Shown: positions 7,416-16,898 of the stretch, piece by piece
How positions within the stretch are numbered: position 1 is the first letter of the stretch
How the letters are laid out: every line of letters starts with the position of its first letter
Source of the DNA: Sphingopyxis sp.
GTDB taxonomy: Bacteria; Pseudomonadota; Alphaproteobacteria; Sphingomonadales; Sphingomonadaceae
DNA: 64,000 nucleotides
Assembly: GCF_016793825.1 (NCBI RefSeq)
Contig: NZ_JAEULM010000019.1
Location: 248,001-312,000, forward strand
Reading direction: 5' to 3'
Notes under the pieces: generated by a model
Seen by the model: the letters and a program-made list of their open reading frames with translations, nothing else
Databases searched by the model: none
Told to the model about the DNA's origin: nothing
Position numbers and translations under genes: made by a program

Positions 7416-9752
7416 ATGCCGTCCTTTTCGGAAAGCCTCGAAAAGACCCTCCACAACGCTCTGAAGGCCGCTTCGGAACGTCACCATGAATATGCGACGC
7501 TCGAACATCTGCTCTACGCACTGATCGACGACGATCATGCCGCAGAAGTGATGCGCGCCTGCGGCGTCGCGCTCGACGACCTGCAATCGGCGGTCGTCCA
7601 TTATCTCGACACCGAACTCGACAGCCTGAAGGTCGAGGGGCATAGCGATCCGTCGCCGACGTCGGGCTTCCAGCGCGTCGTCCAGCGCGCGATCCTGCAC
7701 GTCCAGTCGTCGGGCAAGGATGAGGTGACGGGCGCCAACGTCCTCGTCGCGCTCTTCTCCGAACGCGAAAGCTATGCCGTCTATTTCCTGCAACAGCAGG
7801 ATTTGACCCGCCTCGACGCGGTCTCCTACCTCAGCCACGGCGTCGGCAAGGGCGGCAAGCCCTCGCCCACCGCCGAACCCGAGGAAAAGGAAGAGGCGAA
7901 GGACAAGAACGAAGGCAAGTCCAAGAAGGAAACCGCGCTCGACCAGTTCACCGTCAATCTCAACGAAAAGGCGAAGGGCGGCAAGGTCGACCCGCTGATC
8001 GGCCGCAGCGCCGAGGTCGATCGCACGATCCAGATCCTCTGCCGCCGCAGCAAGAACAACCCGCTCTATGTCGGCGATCCCGGCGTCGGCAAGACCGCGA
8101 TCGCCGAGGGCCTCGCGCGCAAGATCGTCGAGGGCGACGTGCCCGAGGTGCTGCTGCCCGCCGTCATCTATTCGCTCGACATGGGCGCGCTGCTTGCCGG
8201 CACGCGCTATCGCGGCGATTTCGAGGAACGGCTGAAACAGGTCGTCTCCGAACTCGAAGGCCTGCCGCACGCGATCCTGTTCATCGACGAGATCCACACG
8301 GTGATCGGTGCCGGCGCCACCAGCGGCGGCGCGATGGATGCGTCGAACCTGCTGAAACCTGCGCTGTCGGGCGGTGTCATCCGCTGCATCGGATCGACGA
8401 CCTACAAGGAATTCCGCAATCATTTCGAAAAGGATCGGGCACTGCTGCGCCGGTTCCAGAAGATCGACGTGATCGAGCCGACGCTGGAAGACACGAAAAA
8501 GATCCTCGCCGGGCTGCGCGAAGCGTTCGAGAGCCATCACAATGTGAAATACACCAGCGACGCGATCAACGCGGCGGTGGAACTGTCGGCGCGGTACATC
8601 AACGACCGCAAGCTGCCCGACAAGGCGATCGACGTGATCGACGAGGTCGGCGCGATGCAGATGCTGGTGCCGCCGTCGAAGCGCCGCAAGACGATCACCG
8701 CGAAAGAGATCGAGGCGGTCATCGCGACGATGGCGCGGATCCCGCCCAAATCGGTGTCGAGCGACGACAAGAAGGTGCTGGAAGGGCTGGAGACCGACCT
8801 GAAGCGCGTCGTCTTTGGCCAGAACACCGCCATCGAGGTGCTGTCGTCGGCGATCAAGCTGTCGCGCGCGGGCCTGCGCGATCCCGAAAAGCCGATCGGC
8901 AACTATCTCTTCTCGGGTCCGACCGGCGTCGGCAAGACCGAGGTTGCGAAGCAGCTCGCGTCGATCATGGGCATCCCGCTCCAGCGGTTCGACATGTCCG
9001 AATATATGGAACGCCATTCGGTCAGCCGCCTGATTGGCGCCCCGCCGGGCTATGTCGGTTACGATCAGGGCGGTCTGCTGACCGATGCGATCGACCAGAA
9101 TCCGCATTGCGTGCTGTTGCTCGACGAGATCGAAAAGGCGCATCCCGACCTGTTCAACATCCTGCTTCAGGTGATGGACAACGGCCGCCTGACCGACCAC
9201 CACGGCAAGACGGTCGACTTCCGCAACGTCATCCTGATCATGACGACCAATGCGGGCGCCAGCGACATGGCGCGCGAGTCGATCGGCTTTGGCAAATCGA
9301 CGCGCGAGGATGTGCAGGAAGAGGCGGTGAAACGCATGTTCACCCCCGAATTCCGCAACCGCCTCGATGCGATCGTTCCCTTCGGCTATCTGCCGCCCGA
9401 GGTGGTGACCCGCGTCGTCGACAAGTTCATCCTGCAACTGGAATTGCAGCTTGCCGACCGCAACGTCCACATCCAGCTCGACGACGGTGCCCGCGAATGG
9501 CTCACGTCGAAGGGCTATGACAAGCTGTATGGCGCGCGTCCGATGGGCCGCCTGATCCAGGAAAAGATCAAGCAGCCACTCGCCGAGGAACTGCTCTTCG
9601 GCAAGCTGGTCCACGGCGGCGAGGTCAAGGTGAAGCTGAAGGAAGGCGAAGATGCCAAGGTGGGCAACCCGCTGACTTTTGAAATCACGCCGGCGGCGCC
9701 GAAGGCGGGCAAGGGCAAGGCGAAGGCCAAGCCGGAGAAAGCGGCGGAGTAA
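7416..9752 (+). CDS. clpA: ATP-dependent Clp protease ATP-binding subunit ClpA
   Basis: A 778-residue AAA+ unfoldase that feeds substrates to ClpP. The N-domain (about 1-150) begins MPSFSESLEKTLHNAL. A charged linker follows, then AAA-1 with GDPGVGKTAIAEGL and ILFIDEIH, and AAA-2 with GPTGVGKTEVAKQL and VLLLDEIEKA. SIGFGKS is the expected ClpP-docking loop. The C-terminus has a Lys/Ala-rich tail. AAGGAG ends 10 bases before ATG 7416, preferred over ATG 7410, which is too close. No clpS gene is adjacent, unlike in many bacteria. A long opposite-strand frame across this gene is a codon-bias shadow. Confidence 0.96.
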   Translation: MPSFSESLEKTLHNALKAASERHHEYATLEHLLYALIDDDHAAEVMRACGVALDDLQSAVVHYLDTELDSLKVEGHSDPSPTSGFQRVVQRAILHVQSSGKDEVTGANVLVALFSERESYAVYFLQQQDLTRLDAVSYLSHGVGKGGKPSPTAEPEEKEEAKDKNEGKSKKETALDQFTVNLNEKAKGGKVDPLIGRSAEVDRTIQILCRRSKNNPLYVGDPGVGKTAIAEGLARKIVEGDVPEVLLPAVIYSLDMGALLAGTRYRGDFEERLKQVVSELEGLPHAILFIDEIHTVIGAGATSGGAMDASNLLKPALSGGVIRCIGSTTYKEFRNHFEKDRALLRRFQKIDVIEPTLEDTKKILAGLREAFESHHNVKYTSDAINAAVELSARYINDRKLPDKAIDVIDEVGAMQMLVPPSKRRKTITAKEIEAVIATMARIPPKSVSSDDKKVLEGLETDLKRVVFGQNTAIEVLSSAIKLSRAGLRDPEKPIGNYLFSGPTGVGKTEVAKQLASIMGIPLQRFDMSEYMERHSVSRLIGAPPGYVGYDQGGLLTDAIDQNPHCVLLLDEIEKAHPDLFNILLQVMDNGRLTDHHGKTVDFRNVILIMTTNAGASDMARESIGFGKSTREDVQEEAVKRMFTPEFRNRLDAIVPFGYLPPEVVTRVVDKFILQLELQLADRNVHIQLDDGAREWLTSKGYDKLYGARPMGRLIQEKIKQPLAEELLFGKLVHGGEVKVKLKEGEDAKVGNPLTFEITPAAPKAGKGKAKAKPEKAAE

Positions 9753-9767
9753 GCGACCTGATAATCA

Positions 9768-9845
9768 CGTCATCCCGGCGAAGGCCGGGATCTCGACACC
9801 GCGTTTCGACGCCTGCTTGAGATCCCGGCCTTCGCCGGGATGACG
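9768..9845. repeat. Long perfect inverted repeat of the CCCGGCGAAGGCCGGG family
   Basis: Two 27-bp arms (9768-9794 and 9819-9845) are exact reverse complements separated by 24 bases. Each arm contains the smaller palindrome CCCGGCGAAGGCCGGG. It sits between clpA and map on the same strand. Related single copies occur at 10751, 21461, 28301, 39107 and 39477. It could act as a terminator or stabilise the clpA 3' end. Confidence 0.9.
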
Positions 9846-9898
9846 AGTTACGCTTACGGCCCTCGCATTTCGGCGCCATATCGCCTATATCCTTCGCC

Positions 9899-10738
9899 AT
9901 GTACGATTATGTCTCTGTAACCGCCGACGATGCGGCCGCCCCTGCCCGCGTCCGCGACGGCACGATCAAGCTGCATGACGAGGCGGGCTTTGCCGGGATG
10001 CGCAAGGCGGGCCGGCTGTCGGCGGAAATCCTCGACGCACTTGTGCCCTTCGTCCAGCCCGGGGTGACGACGGCGGCGATCGACGACCTCGTCCGGCAGA
10101 TGATGCTCGACGGCGGCGGCATTCCGGCGACGCTCGGCTATCGCGGTTTCACGCATAGCTGCTGTACCAGCATCAACCATGTCGTCTGCCACGGCATCCC
10201 CGACGACCGGCCCGTGCGTGAAGGCGATATCGTCAACATCGACGTCACGACGATCATCGACGGCTGGCACGGCGACACCAGCCGGATGTACCTGGTCGGC
10301 GACGTGCCGATCAAGGCGAAGCGGCTGGTCGAGGTTACGTACGAATGCCTGATGCTCGGTATCGAGCAGGCGAAGCCGGGCAATCGCATGGGCGACGTCG
10401 CGCACGCGATCCAGAACCACGCAGAGCGTCACCGCTATTCGGTCGTTCGCGATTTCTGCGGCCACGGCCTTGGCCAGATGTTCCACGACGCGCCGGAAGT
10501 CGTCCATGCCGGCCGCCCCGGCACCGGGCCCGAACTGCGGCCCGGCATGTTCTTCACGATCGAACCGATGATCAACACCGGCAAATATGCGGTGAAAATG
10601 CTTGCCGACGGCTGGACCGCGGTGACCCGCGACCGCAGCCTCTCGGCGCAGTTTGAACATAGCATCGGCATCACCGAGACGGGATGCGAGATTTTCACCG
10701 CCAGCCCCAAGGGCCTGAACGCGCCGCCTTGGAACTGA
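9899..10738 (+). CDS. map: Type I methionyl aminopeptidase
   Basis: A 279-residue enzyme that removes the initiator methionine from nascent proteins. The pita-bread-fold metal ligands are visible: NIDVTTIIDG and HGDTSRMY (two Asp), GHGLGQMFH (His), FFTIEPMI (Glu) and FEHSIGITE (Glu). The substrate-side histidine is in VVCHGIPDD. The N-terminus carries about 25 extra residues before the conserved core, consistent with the longer alphaproteobacterial forms. ATG 9899 is the first ATG after the upstream inverted repeat. Confidence 0.96.
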   Translation: MYDYVSVTADDAAAPARVRDGTIKLHDEAGFAGMRKAGRLSAEILDALVPFVQPGVTTAAIDDLVRQMMLDGGGIPATLGYRGFTHSCCTSINHVVCHGIPDDRPVREGDIVNIDVTTIIDGWHGDTSRMYLVGDVPIKAKRLVEVTYECLMLGIEQAKPGNRMGDVAHAIQNHAERHRYSVVRDFCGHGLGQMFHDAPEVVHAGRPGTGPELRPGMFFTIEPMINTGKYAVKMLADGWTAVTRDRSLSAQFEHSIGITETGCEIFTASPKGLNAPPWN

Positions 10739-10750
10739 TCCCCGCCAATT

Positions 10751-10776
10751 CGTCATCCCGGCGAAGGCCGGGTGAC
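10751..10776. repeat. Single copy of the CATCCCGGCGAAGGCCGGG repeat
   Basis: CGTCATCCCGGCGAAGGCCG followed by GGTGAC, 12 bases after the map stop. It is one half of the longer repeat found at 9768-9845 and can fold as a short GC hairpin after map. Confidence 0.8.
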
Positions 10777-10855
10777 TATTGCGCGATGCAAGCGATCTAA
10801 CCTCTCGCCGCTCCCCCCATTTTCCCGCTTGCACCGCGCTCTCTTCGGGCGCAGT

Positions 10856-10873
10856 CTTGACGTTAACGTCAAG
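10856..10873. promoter_or_regulatory. 18-bp palindromic operator upstream of PQQ dehydrogenase
   Basis: CTTGACGTTAACGTCAAG is a perfect palindrome ending 22 bases before the dehydrogenase ATG. The TTGACGTTAACGTCAA core resembles operators of MerR-family regulators of the LiuR type. No regulator gene lies beside it. Confidence 0.6.
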
Positions 10874-10895
10874 CATAGGCGTGGGAGAGAATGGG

Positions 10896-13082
10896 ATGGC
10901 GAAACGGGTCTTTTCGGTCGCGCTCTTGGGCTGCGCGGCACTGGCACTGGCGGCGTGCAACGCATCGAAGAATGACAGCATCTCGGGGGGCGGATCGCTC
11001 GACGAGGCGGAAAAGGCCAGCGAGGCCCTGCTCAAGACCGGCGGCAACGGCGATAACTGGGCCGGCATCGGCTACAGCTATGACGAACAGCGCTTCAGCC
11101 CGCTCACCGATATCAACGACAAGAATGTGGGCCAGCTTGGCCTCGCCTGGTTCGCCGATCTCGAGGATGCGCGAGGGCAGGAGGCGACGCCCGTCGTCGT
11201 CGACGGCACGCTCTATGTCAGCCACGCCTGGTCGAAGGTCGACGCATGGGACGCCGCGACCGGCAAGAAGCTCTGGAGCTTCGATCCCAAGGTGCCCGGC
11301 GAGCGTGCGGTCAGCGCCTGCTGCGACGTCGTCAACCGCGGCGTTGCGGTGTGGGGCGACAAGGTCTTCGTCGGCGCGCTCGACGGCCGGCTGATCGCCC
11401 TCGACCGCAAGACCGGCAAGGAATTGTGGTCAACGCAGACCTTCGACACCTCGAAACCCTACACGATCACCGGCGCCCCGCGCGTGGTGAAGGACATGGT
11501 GCTGATCGGCAATGGCGGCGCCGAGTTCGGCGTGCGCGGCTATGTCACCGCGTACGACGCCGACACCGGCAAGGAGCGCTGGCGCTTCTACACCGCCCCG
11601 AACCCGGAAAAGCGGAAGGACGGTGCGGCCAGCGACGATATCTTCGCGTCGAAGGGCAACGCGACATGGTCCGACAAGGGCGAATGGAAGGTATCGGGCG
11701 GCGGCGGCACCGTGTGGGACGCCATCGTCTACGACAAGGATCTCGACCAGATCTACCTTGGCGTCGGCAACGGCAATCCATGGAACCATGGCGAACGCTC
11801 GAACGGCGAAGGCGACAACTGGTTCCTCTCCTCGGTGGTCGCGCTCGATGCGACGACCGGAAAATACAAGTGGCACTATCAGGAAACCCCTGGCGAGACG
11901 TGGGATTATACCGCGACCCAGCCGATCATCCTCGCCGAGCAGGCGGTGAACGGCAAACCGACCAAGGTGCTGTACCATGCGCCGAAGAACGGCTTCTTCT
12001 TCACCCTCGATCGCACCAACGGCAAGCTGATCGACGCGAAGCCGTTCGTCGACGGGATCAACTGGGCGACCGGCTACGACATGGCGACGGGCCGCCCGAT
12101 CGAAAATCCCGAATCGCGCTTCTACAAGACCGGCAAGCCGTTCATTGCGATCCCCGGCGCGCTCGGCGCGCATAACTGGCATCCGATGAGCTACAATCCC
12201 GCGACGGGCCTCCTCTATATTCCCGCGCAGCAGATACCGCAGGGCTATCTTCAGGACATGAGCGAGCTCGACAAGCGCAAGGTGCTGGGCTTCAACGTCG
12301 GCACGTCGCTCGACAAGACGATGCTCCCCGACGACAAGGCGGCGTTCAAGGCCGCGATCGCCGCGACCACGGGCCGCCTCGTCGCCTTCGATCCGCGCAC
12401 GGGCAAGGTCGCGTGGGGCATCGACTATCCCGCCGCGTGGAACGGCGGCACGATGACGACGGCGGGCAATCTCGTCTTTCAGGGAACGAGCACCGGCCGC
12501 TTCCGCGCCTATGCCGCCGACACCGGCAAGCAATTGCTCGACCTCGACATGCAGTCGGGGATCGTCAGCGCACCCTCGACCTTCCGCGTCGGCGGGGTCC
12601 AGTATGTCGCCTTCCAGACGGGCAAGGGCGGTGCCTTCCCGCTGGTCGCCGGGGTCGCGGGCGGGGTGACGCGCAAGCTGCCCAACCTGCCGCGCCTCGT
12701 TGTGCTCAAGGTCGGCGGAACGGCGAAGCTTCCTGCCCCCCCGGCGACGACCACGCTGGCGTGGAACCCGCCGCCGCAGTTCGGCACGCCGCAACAGATT
12801 GCCGCCGGCAAGGCGCATTTCGGACGCTATTGCATCGTCTGTCATGGCGACAGCGCGATCGGCAACGGCTTCACCCCCGACCTTCGCGTCTCCGGCGCGC
12901 TCACCAGCGCCGACGCATGGAAGGCGGTGATCCTGGACGGCGCGCTCAAGGATCGCGGTATGGTGAGCTTCGCGCGCGTCCTCACCCCCGCCGATGTCGA
13001 GGCCGTCCGCGCCTATGTCATCGACCGGTCGAACTGGACCAAGGCCAACCTCGCCGACACCGCGCCGCCGGTTGGGCGGTAG
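10896..13082 (+). CDS. PQQ-dependent quinohaemoprotein alcohol dehydrogenase, lipoprotein-type
   Basis: A 728-residue periplasmic dehydrogenase with an eight-bladed PQQ propeller (about 45-600) and a C-terminal cytochrome c domain. Visible features are the vicinal disulphide pair in VSACCDVVNRG, the catalytic-Asp segment GETWDYTATQPIIL (about residue 338), repeated W-motif blades, and the haem motif CIVCH (about residue 645). The first 21 residues end in LALAAC, a lipobox, so the enzyme may be membrane-anchored rather than free. Electrons would pass from alcohol through PQQ and haem to the respiratory chain. ATG 10896 follows GGGAGAGAATGG. The longer upstream frame lacks a signal sequence. 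Confidence 0.9.
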   Translation: MAKRVFSVALLGCAALALAACNASKNDSISGGGSLDEAEKASEALLKTGGNGDNWAGIGYSYDEQRFSPLTDINDKNVGQLGLAWFADLEDARGQEATPVVVDGTLYVSHAWSKVDAWDAATGKKLWSFDPKVPGERAVSACCDVVNRGVAVWGDKVFVGALDGRLIALDRKTGKELWSTQTFDTSKPYTITGAPRVVKDMVLIGNGGAEFGVRGYVTAYDADTGKERWRFYTAPNPEKRKDGAASDDIFASKGNATWSDKGEWKVSGGGGTVWDAIVYDKDLDQIYLGVGNGNPWNHGERSNGEGDNWFLSSVVALDATTGKYKWHYQETPGETWDYTATQPIILAEQAVNGKPTKVLYHAPKNGFFFTLDRTNGKLIDAKPFVDGINWATGYDMATGRPIENPESRFYKTGKPFIAIPGALGAHNWHPMSYNPATGLLYIPAQQIPQGYLQDMSELDKRKVLGFNVGTSLDKTMLPDDKAAFKAAIAATTGRLVAFDPRTGKVAWGIDYPAAWNGGTMTTAGNLVFQGTSTGRFRAYAADTGKQLLDLDMQSGIVSAPSTFRVGGVQYVAFQTGKGGAFPLVAGVAGGVTRKLPNLPRLVVLKVGGTAKLPAPPATTTLAWNPPPQFGTPQQIAAGKAHFGRYCIVCHGDSAIGNGFTPDLRVSGALTSADAWKAVILDGALKDRGMVSFARVLTPADVEAVRAYVIDRSNWTKANLADTAPPVGR

Positions 13083-13785
<703 letters not shown>

Positions 13786-13860
13786 GCGCGTCCGCTCTCC
13801 ATCCTGTTCAACCAGACCCCGGCGCGAGCCGGTCATCATCGCAAGAAGGAAGTCTCTGCC

Positions 13861-15273
13861 ATGGCTACGAAGCCCAAGGATATCATCGCGCGGATCAAGG
13901 AAAACGACATCGAGTGGGTCGATCTGCGTTTCACCGACCCCAAGGGCAAGTGGCAGCACCTGACCATGGTGGCCTCGATCCTCGGTGAGGACGAACTCGA
14001 GGACGGTCTGATGTTCGACGGCTCGTCGATCGAAGGCTGGAAGGCGATCAACGAGTCGGACATGATCCTGAAGCCCGACCTCGACGCCGTCTATGACGAT
14101 CCTTTCTCGGCGACCCCGATGCTCGTGATCTTCTGCGACATCGTCGAACCGTCGACCGGCGAAGGCTACGCCCGCGACCCGCGCACGACAGCCAAGCGCG
14201 CCGAGGCCTATGTCGCCTCGACCGGCATCGGCGACACCGTCTATGTCGGCCCCGAAGCCGAATTCTTCATGTTCGACGACGCGCGGTTCGAAACCGGCTA
14301 CAACAAGTCGGGCTTCGAGATCGACGACATCGAGCTGCCGACCAACACCGGCCGCGCCTATGAAGGCGGCAACCTCGCCCACCGTCCGCGCGCCAAGGGC
14401 GGCTACTTCCCCGTCGCCCCGGTCGACAGCGCCGTCGACATCCGCGCCGAGATGGTTTCGACCATGCTCGAAATGGGCCTGCCCTGCGACAAGCATCACC
14501 ATGAGGTCGCCGCCGCGCAGCACGAACTCGGCCTGACCTTCGGCACGCTGACCGAAACCGCAGACCGCATGCAGATCTACAAATATGTCGTGCACCAGGT
14601 CGCGCATGCCTATGGCAAGACCGCGACCTTCATGCCGAAACCGATCAAGGACGACAACGGCAGCGGTATGCACACCCACATCTCGATATGGGAAAAGGGC
14701 AAGCCGCTGTTCGCCGGCAACGGCTATGCCGGCCTTTCGGACATGTGCCTCTATTTCATCGGCGGCGTCGTCAAGCATGCCAAGGCGCTGAACGCCTTCA
14801 CCAACCCGACGACGAACAGCTACAAGCGTCTTGTCCCCGGCTTCGAAGCGCCGGTGCTCCTCGCTTACTCAAGCCGCAACCGTTCGGCCTCGTGCCGCAT
14901 CCCTTATGGCGCGGGCGCCAAGGCAAAGCGTGTCGAGTTCCGTTTCCCCGACGCGATGGCAAACCCCTATCTCTGCTATTCGGCGCTGCTGATGGCGGGC
15001 CTCGACGGCATCCAGAACAAGATCCACCCCGGCGACGCGATGGACAAGAATCTGTACGATCTGCCGCCCGAGGAACTGGCCGAAGTCCCGACCGTTTGCG
15101 GCAGCTTGCGCGAAGCGCTCGACTCGCTGCTCGCGGACCATGACTTCCTGCTCAAGGGCGACGTTTTCTCGAAAGACCAGATCGAAGCCTATGTCGAACT
15201 GAAGTGGGACGAAGTCTATCGCTTTGAACAGACGCCGAGCCCGGTCGAATTCGATATGTACTACAGCGCCTGA
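13861..15273 (+). CDS. glnA: Glutamine synthetase type I
   Basis: A 470-residue GS-I enzyme that makes glutamine from glutamate, ammonia and ATP in the cytoplasm. The beta-grasp segment [10 protein letters not shown], the metal-binding GPEAEFF, the [16 protein letters not shown] glutamate/ATP region and the NRSASCRIP arginine loop are all present. Tyr399 in [10 protein letters not shown] is the expected adenylylation site, so covalent control by GlnE is likely. It follows glnB in one transcript and is closed by a strong terminator. Confidence 0.98.
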   Translation: MATKPKDIIARIKENDIEWVDLRFTDPKGKWQHLTMVASILGEDELEDGLMFDGSSIEGWKAINESDMILKPDLDAVYDDPFSATPMLVIFCDIVEPSTGEGYARDPRTTAKRAEAYVASTGIGDTVYVGPEAEFFMFDDARFETGYNKSGFEIDDIELPTNTGRAYEGGNLAHRPRAKGGYFPVAPVDSAVDIRAEMVSTMLEMGLPCDKHHHEVAAAQHELGLTFGTLTETADRMQIYKYVVHQVAHAYGKTATFMPKPIKDDNGSGMHTHISIWEKGKPLFAGNGYAGLSDMCLYFIGGVVKHAKALNAFTNPTTNSYKRLVPGFEAPVLLAYSSRNRSASCRIPYGAGAKAKRVEFRFPDAMANPYLCYSALLMAGLDGIQNKIHPGDAMDKNLYDLPPEELAEVPTVCGSLREALDSLLADHDFLLKGDVFSKDQIEAYVELKWDEVYRFEQTPSPVEFDMYYSA

Positions 15274-15296
15274 CCACTGGAAGGCGCTACAAGGGG

Positions 15297-15328
15297 GGCG
15301 TCCGGTCTGGGGGGATCGGACGCCTTTT
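15297..15328 (+). terminator. Intrinsic terminator after glnA
   Basis: Perfect 8-bp arms GGCGTCCG (15297-15304) and CGGACGCC (15317-15324) with a 12-base loop are followed directly by TTTT. It lies 23 bases after the glnA stop and between convergent genes. Confidence 0.9.
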
Positions 15329-15333
15329 CACGT

Positions 15334-15993
15334 TCAACGCTGAAGCATCCCCCGCCGCCCGATCGCCAGGAAGGACCCGGCAAGCATCAGCGCGGAGAGC
15401 GCGGTGACAACGTCGATCGGCGTCAGCACCAGCCCGAAACCGAGGAAATCGGCCGCCGCCCAGATCGTCAGCCCGACCCAGCTCAGGGTGAAGGACCACA
15501 GACATCCTTCCAGCGCCAGTTGCCAGTTCAGTTCGTCGAACCGGCCGCGCCAGCGCCAGCTCGCGATCACGCCCCCTGCGATCACCAGCACCAACACCGC
15601 CATCGCGCCGGCCGCGGGTATGAGGCCCGCTGCGAAATCCGGCGTACGCGCCAGCGCGAGAAGGATCAGCACGATCCCGATCCCGCCCATGGTCACGACC
15701 GACAGCAGCATGCCCGACCGTTCCTCGCGCAACTCATCGGCGTCGGCGACGTTGAGCAACTGCGCGCCGGCGCGTGGCGCCGCCAACCCGAACCCGACCA
15801 GCGCCGCCATCAGGCAATAGATGAGCCCAACCGCCGCAAGCGCGACCCGCGATGGCCCCATCGCGTCGATCAATCCGCCGCCCATCAGGCCCAGCATCGC
15901 GGCGGCGGCGGCCATTCCGACCACGCCGCCCGCGATCATGCGGATCAAGGATTGTTTCCATTTCGTGGTGTTGTCCTGCGTCATCACGGTCAT
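15334..15993 (-). CDS. Six-helix hypothetical membrane protein paired with an XRE regulator
   Basis: A 219-residue integral membrane protein with about six hydrophobic helices: for example IAGGVVGMAAAAAMLGLMG near the start, then VALAAVGLIYCLMAALVGFG, MLLSVVTMGGIGIVLILLAL, and three more before a short tail GRRGMLQR. No enzymatic motif is visible. ATG 15993 overlaps the TGA of the small HTH gene as ATGA, so the two are translationally coupled. HTH-plus-membrane-protein pairs of this kind are common, but their role is usually unknown. The glnA terminator lies just past its 3' end. Confidence 0.8.
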   Translation of the reverse strand: MTVMTQDNTTKWKQSLIRMIAGGVVGMAAAAAMLGLMGGGLIDAMGPSRVALAAVGLIYCLMAALVGFGLAAPRAGAQLLNVADADELREERSGMLLSVVTMGGIGIVLILLALARTPDFAAGLIPAAGAMAVLVLVIAGGVIASWRWRGRFDELNWQLALEGCLWSFTLSWVGLTIWAAADFLGFGLVLTPIDVVTALSALMLAGSFLAIGRRGMLQR

Positions 15994-16202
15994 CCTTCGC
16001 CCTCCGGCAGCCAATGGTCGATAAACAGCTCACGCACCTCCAGCCCGAACAATTGCGCCATGCGGAGCGCGAGCGGGAGGCTGGGGTCATATTTGTCGGT
16101 TTCGACGGCGTTGATCGTCTGGCGCGAAACACCGAGCCGGCGCGCCAGTTCGCCCTGGCTCCAGCCCGCCCGCTCGCGGTGATCGCGCACCCGATTTTCC
16201 AA
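15990..16202 (-). CDS. XRE-family HTH regulator (about 70 aa, TTG start)
   Basis: A compact Cro/CI-type helix-turn-helix protein: NRVRDHRERAGWSQGELARR, then LGVSRQTINAVETDKYDPSL and LPLALRMAQLFGLEVRELF. Relatives of this kind are about 70 residues and begin with M(K/E)NR. I prefer TTG 16202, preceded by GGAGAG six bases away. An in-frame ATG at 16241 would add 13 unrelated residues and would place the first operator inside the gene. Two similar palindromes upstream suggest that it represses itself and the coupled membrane protein. Confidence 0.85.
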   Translation of the reverse strand: MENRVRDHRERAGWSQGELARRLGVSRQTINAVETDKYDPSLPLALRMAQLFGLEVRELFIDHWLPEGEG

Positions 16203-16216
16203 CGACCGCTCTCCAT

Positions 16217-16271
16217 CCTGTAAAACATTCTTTACAGGCATGACGCTGCCCTGTCAAATACTCTTTACAGG
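16217..16271. promoter_or_regulatory. Twin palindromic operators of the XRE gene
   Basis: Two 22-bp sites, 16217-16238 (CCTGTAAA, six bases, TTTACAGG) and 16250-16271 (CCTGTCAAA and TTTACAGG around a central spacer), begin 33 bp apart, three helical turns. The first is perfect in its 8-bp arms, the second has one changed arm base. They lie directly upstream of the HTH gene. Confidence 0.75.
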
Positions 16272-16354
16272 TCGGCAGGCGCGATGCAGGCGCAACATTG
16301 ACGCTTTGGTAAACCGCCTGCCCTAGAATGGCGCGACCATTGCGGGGGATTGTC

Positions 16355-16876
16355 ATGCTGCGGAACCTGTTTGTGATCGTTGCCGCCTTCTTCTTCGGCG
16401 GCTGCGGCGACATGGTCGAACTGGTGAGCCAGACAAAGACCGTCGCGGCGCCGCGCGAGGAGGTGTTCAAGAAAATGTTCGGGACCGACGGCGCGATGTT
16501 CCGTGACATCCCGCTCGTCACGAACGGCGGCTCGAACCGGCTGTACGAACTGGTCCTCGAACGAAACGATCCGCGCTGGAACCTGCTGGCCCCGAAGGAG
16601 CGCCCCGAAGCGCAGAAGATCAAGCTTGCGGTGACGATGGAAATCCCCCGCGAAACGCACATCGTCTACAGCGTCGACGACGGCGCCTTGCAAACCGGGC
16701 TGAAATTCACCTTCGAGGAACTGGAACCGGACAAGACGCGCGTCGCCTTCACGATCGACGATCTGACCGGCCACGATGCCGAAGGGATGGCCGTGAACAC
16801 CGTCAAACTGCACGCGCTGGCCCGCGACGCCCTGAACAAGCTCGACGACTTCAAGGAGGTTAAGGAATCCACCTAG
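16355..16876 (+). CDS. Putative lipoprotein (173 aa)
   Basis: A 173-residue protein starting MLRNLFVIVAAFFFGGCGD, a short lipoprotein signal with Cys17 in FFGGC. The mature part is polar, with no transmembrane helix and no motif I can name; its strand-rich look (KLAVTMEIPRETHIVYSVDD, TGLKFTFEELEPDKTRVAFT) could suit a START/SRPBCC-like fold, but this is a guess. ATG 16355 is preferred over ATG 16328 because GGGGGA precedes it and it begins the signal peptide. Its stop TAG falls inside an inverted repeat that marks a possible rearrangement junction. Confidence 0.75.
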   Translation: MLRNLFVIVAAFFFGGCGDMVELVSQTKTVAAPREEVFKKMFGTDGAMFRDIPLVTNGGSNRLYELVLERNDPRWNLLAPKERPEAQKIKLAVTMEIPRETHIVYSVDDGALQTGLKFTFEELEPDKTRVAFTIDDLTGHDAEGMAVNTVKLHALARDALNKLDDFKEVKEST

Positions 16877-16891
16877 GGTCAGAACCCTAGG
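16872..16891. repeat. Inverted repeat at the lipoprotein 3' end
   Basis: CCTAGGGT, CAGA, ACCCTAGG: perfect 8-bp arms spanning the lipoprotein stop codon and immediately preceding the truncated gene remnant. It could be a small terminator or the scar of an inserted or deleted element. Confidence 0.6.
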
Positions 16892-16898
16892 GACATAG

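Noticed and set aside
7356-9614. 752-codon minus-strand open frame opposite clpA
   Set aside because: A codon-bias shadow of a highly conserved gene; composition is Arg/Asp/His-rich without motifs or a ribosome site.
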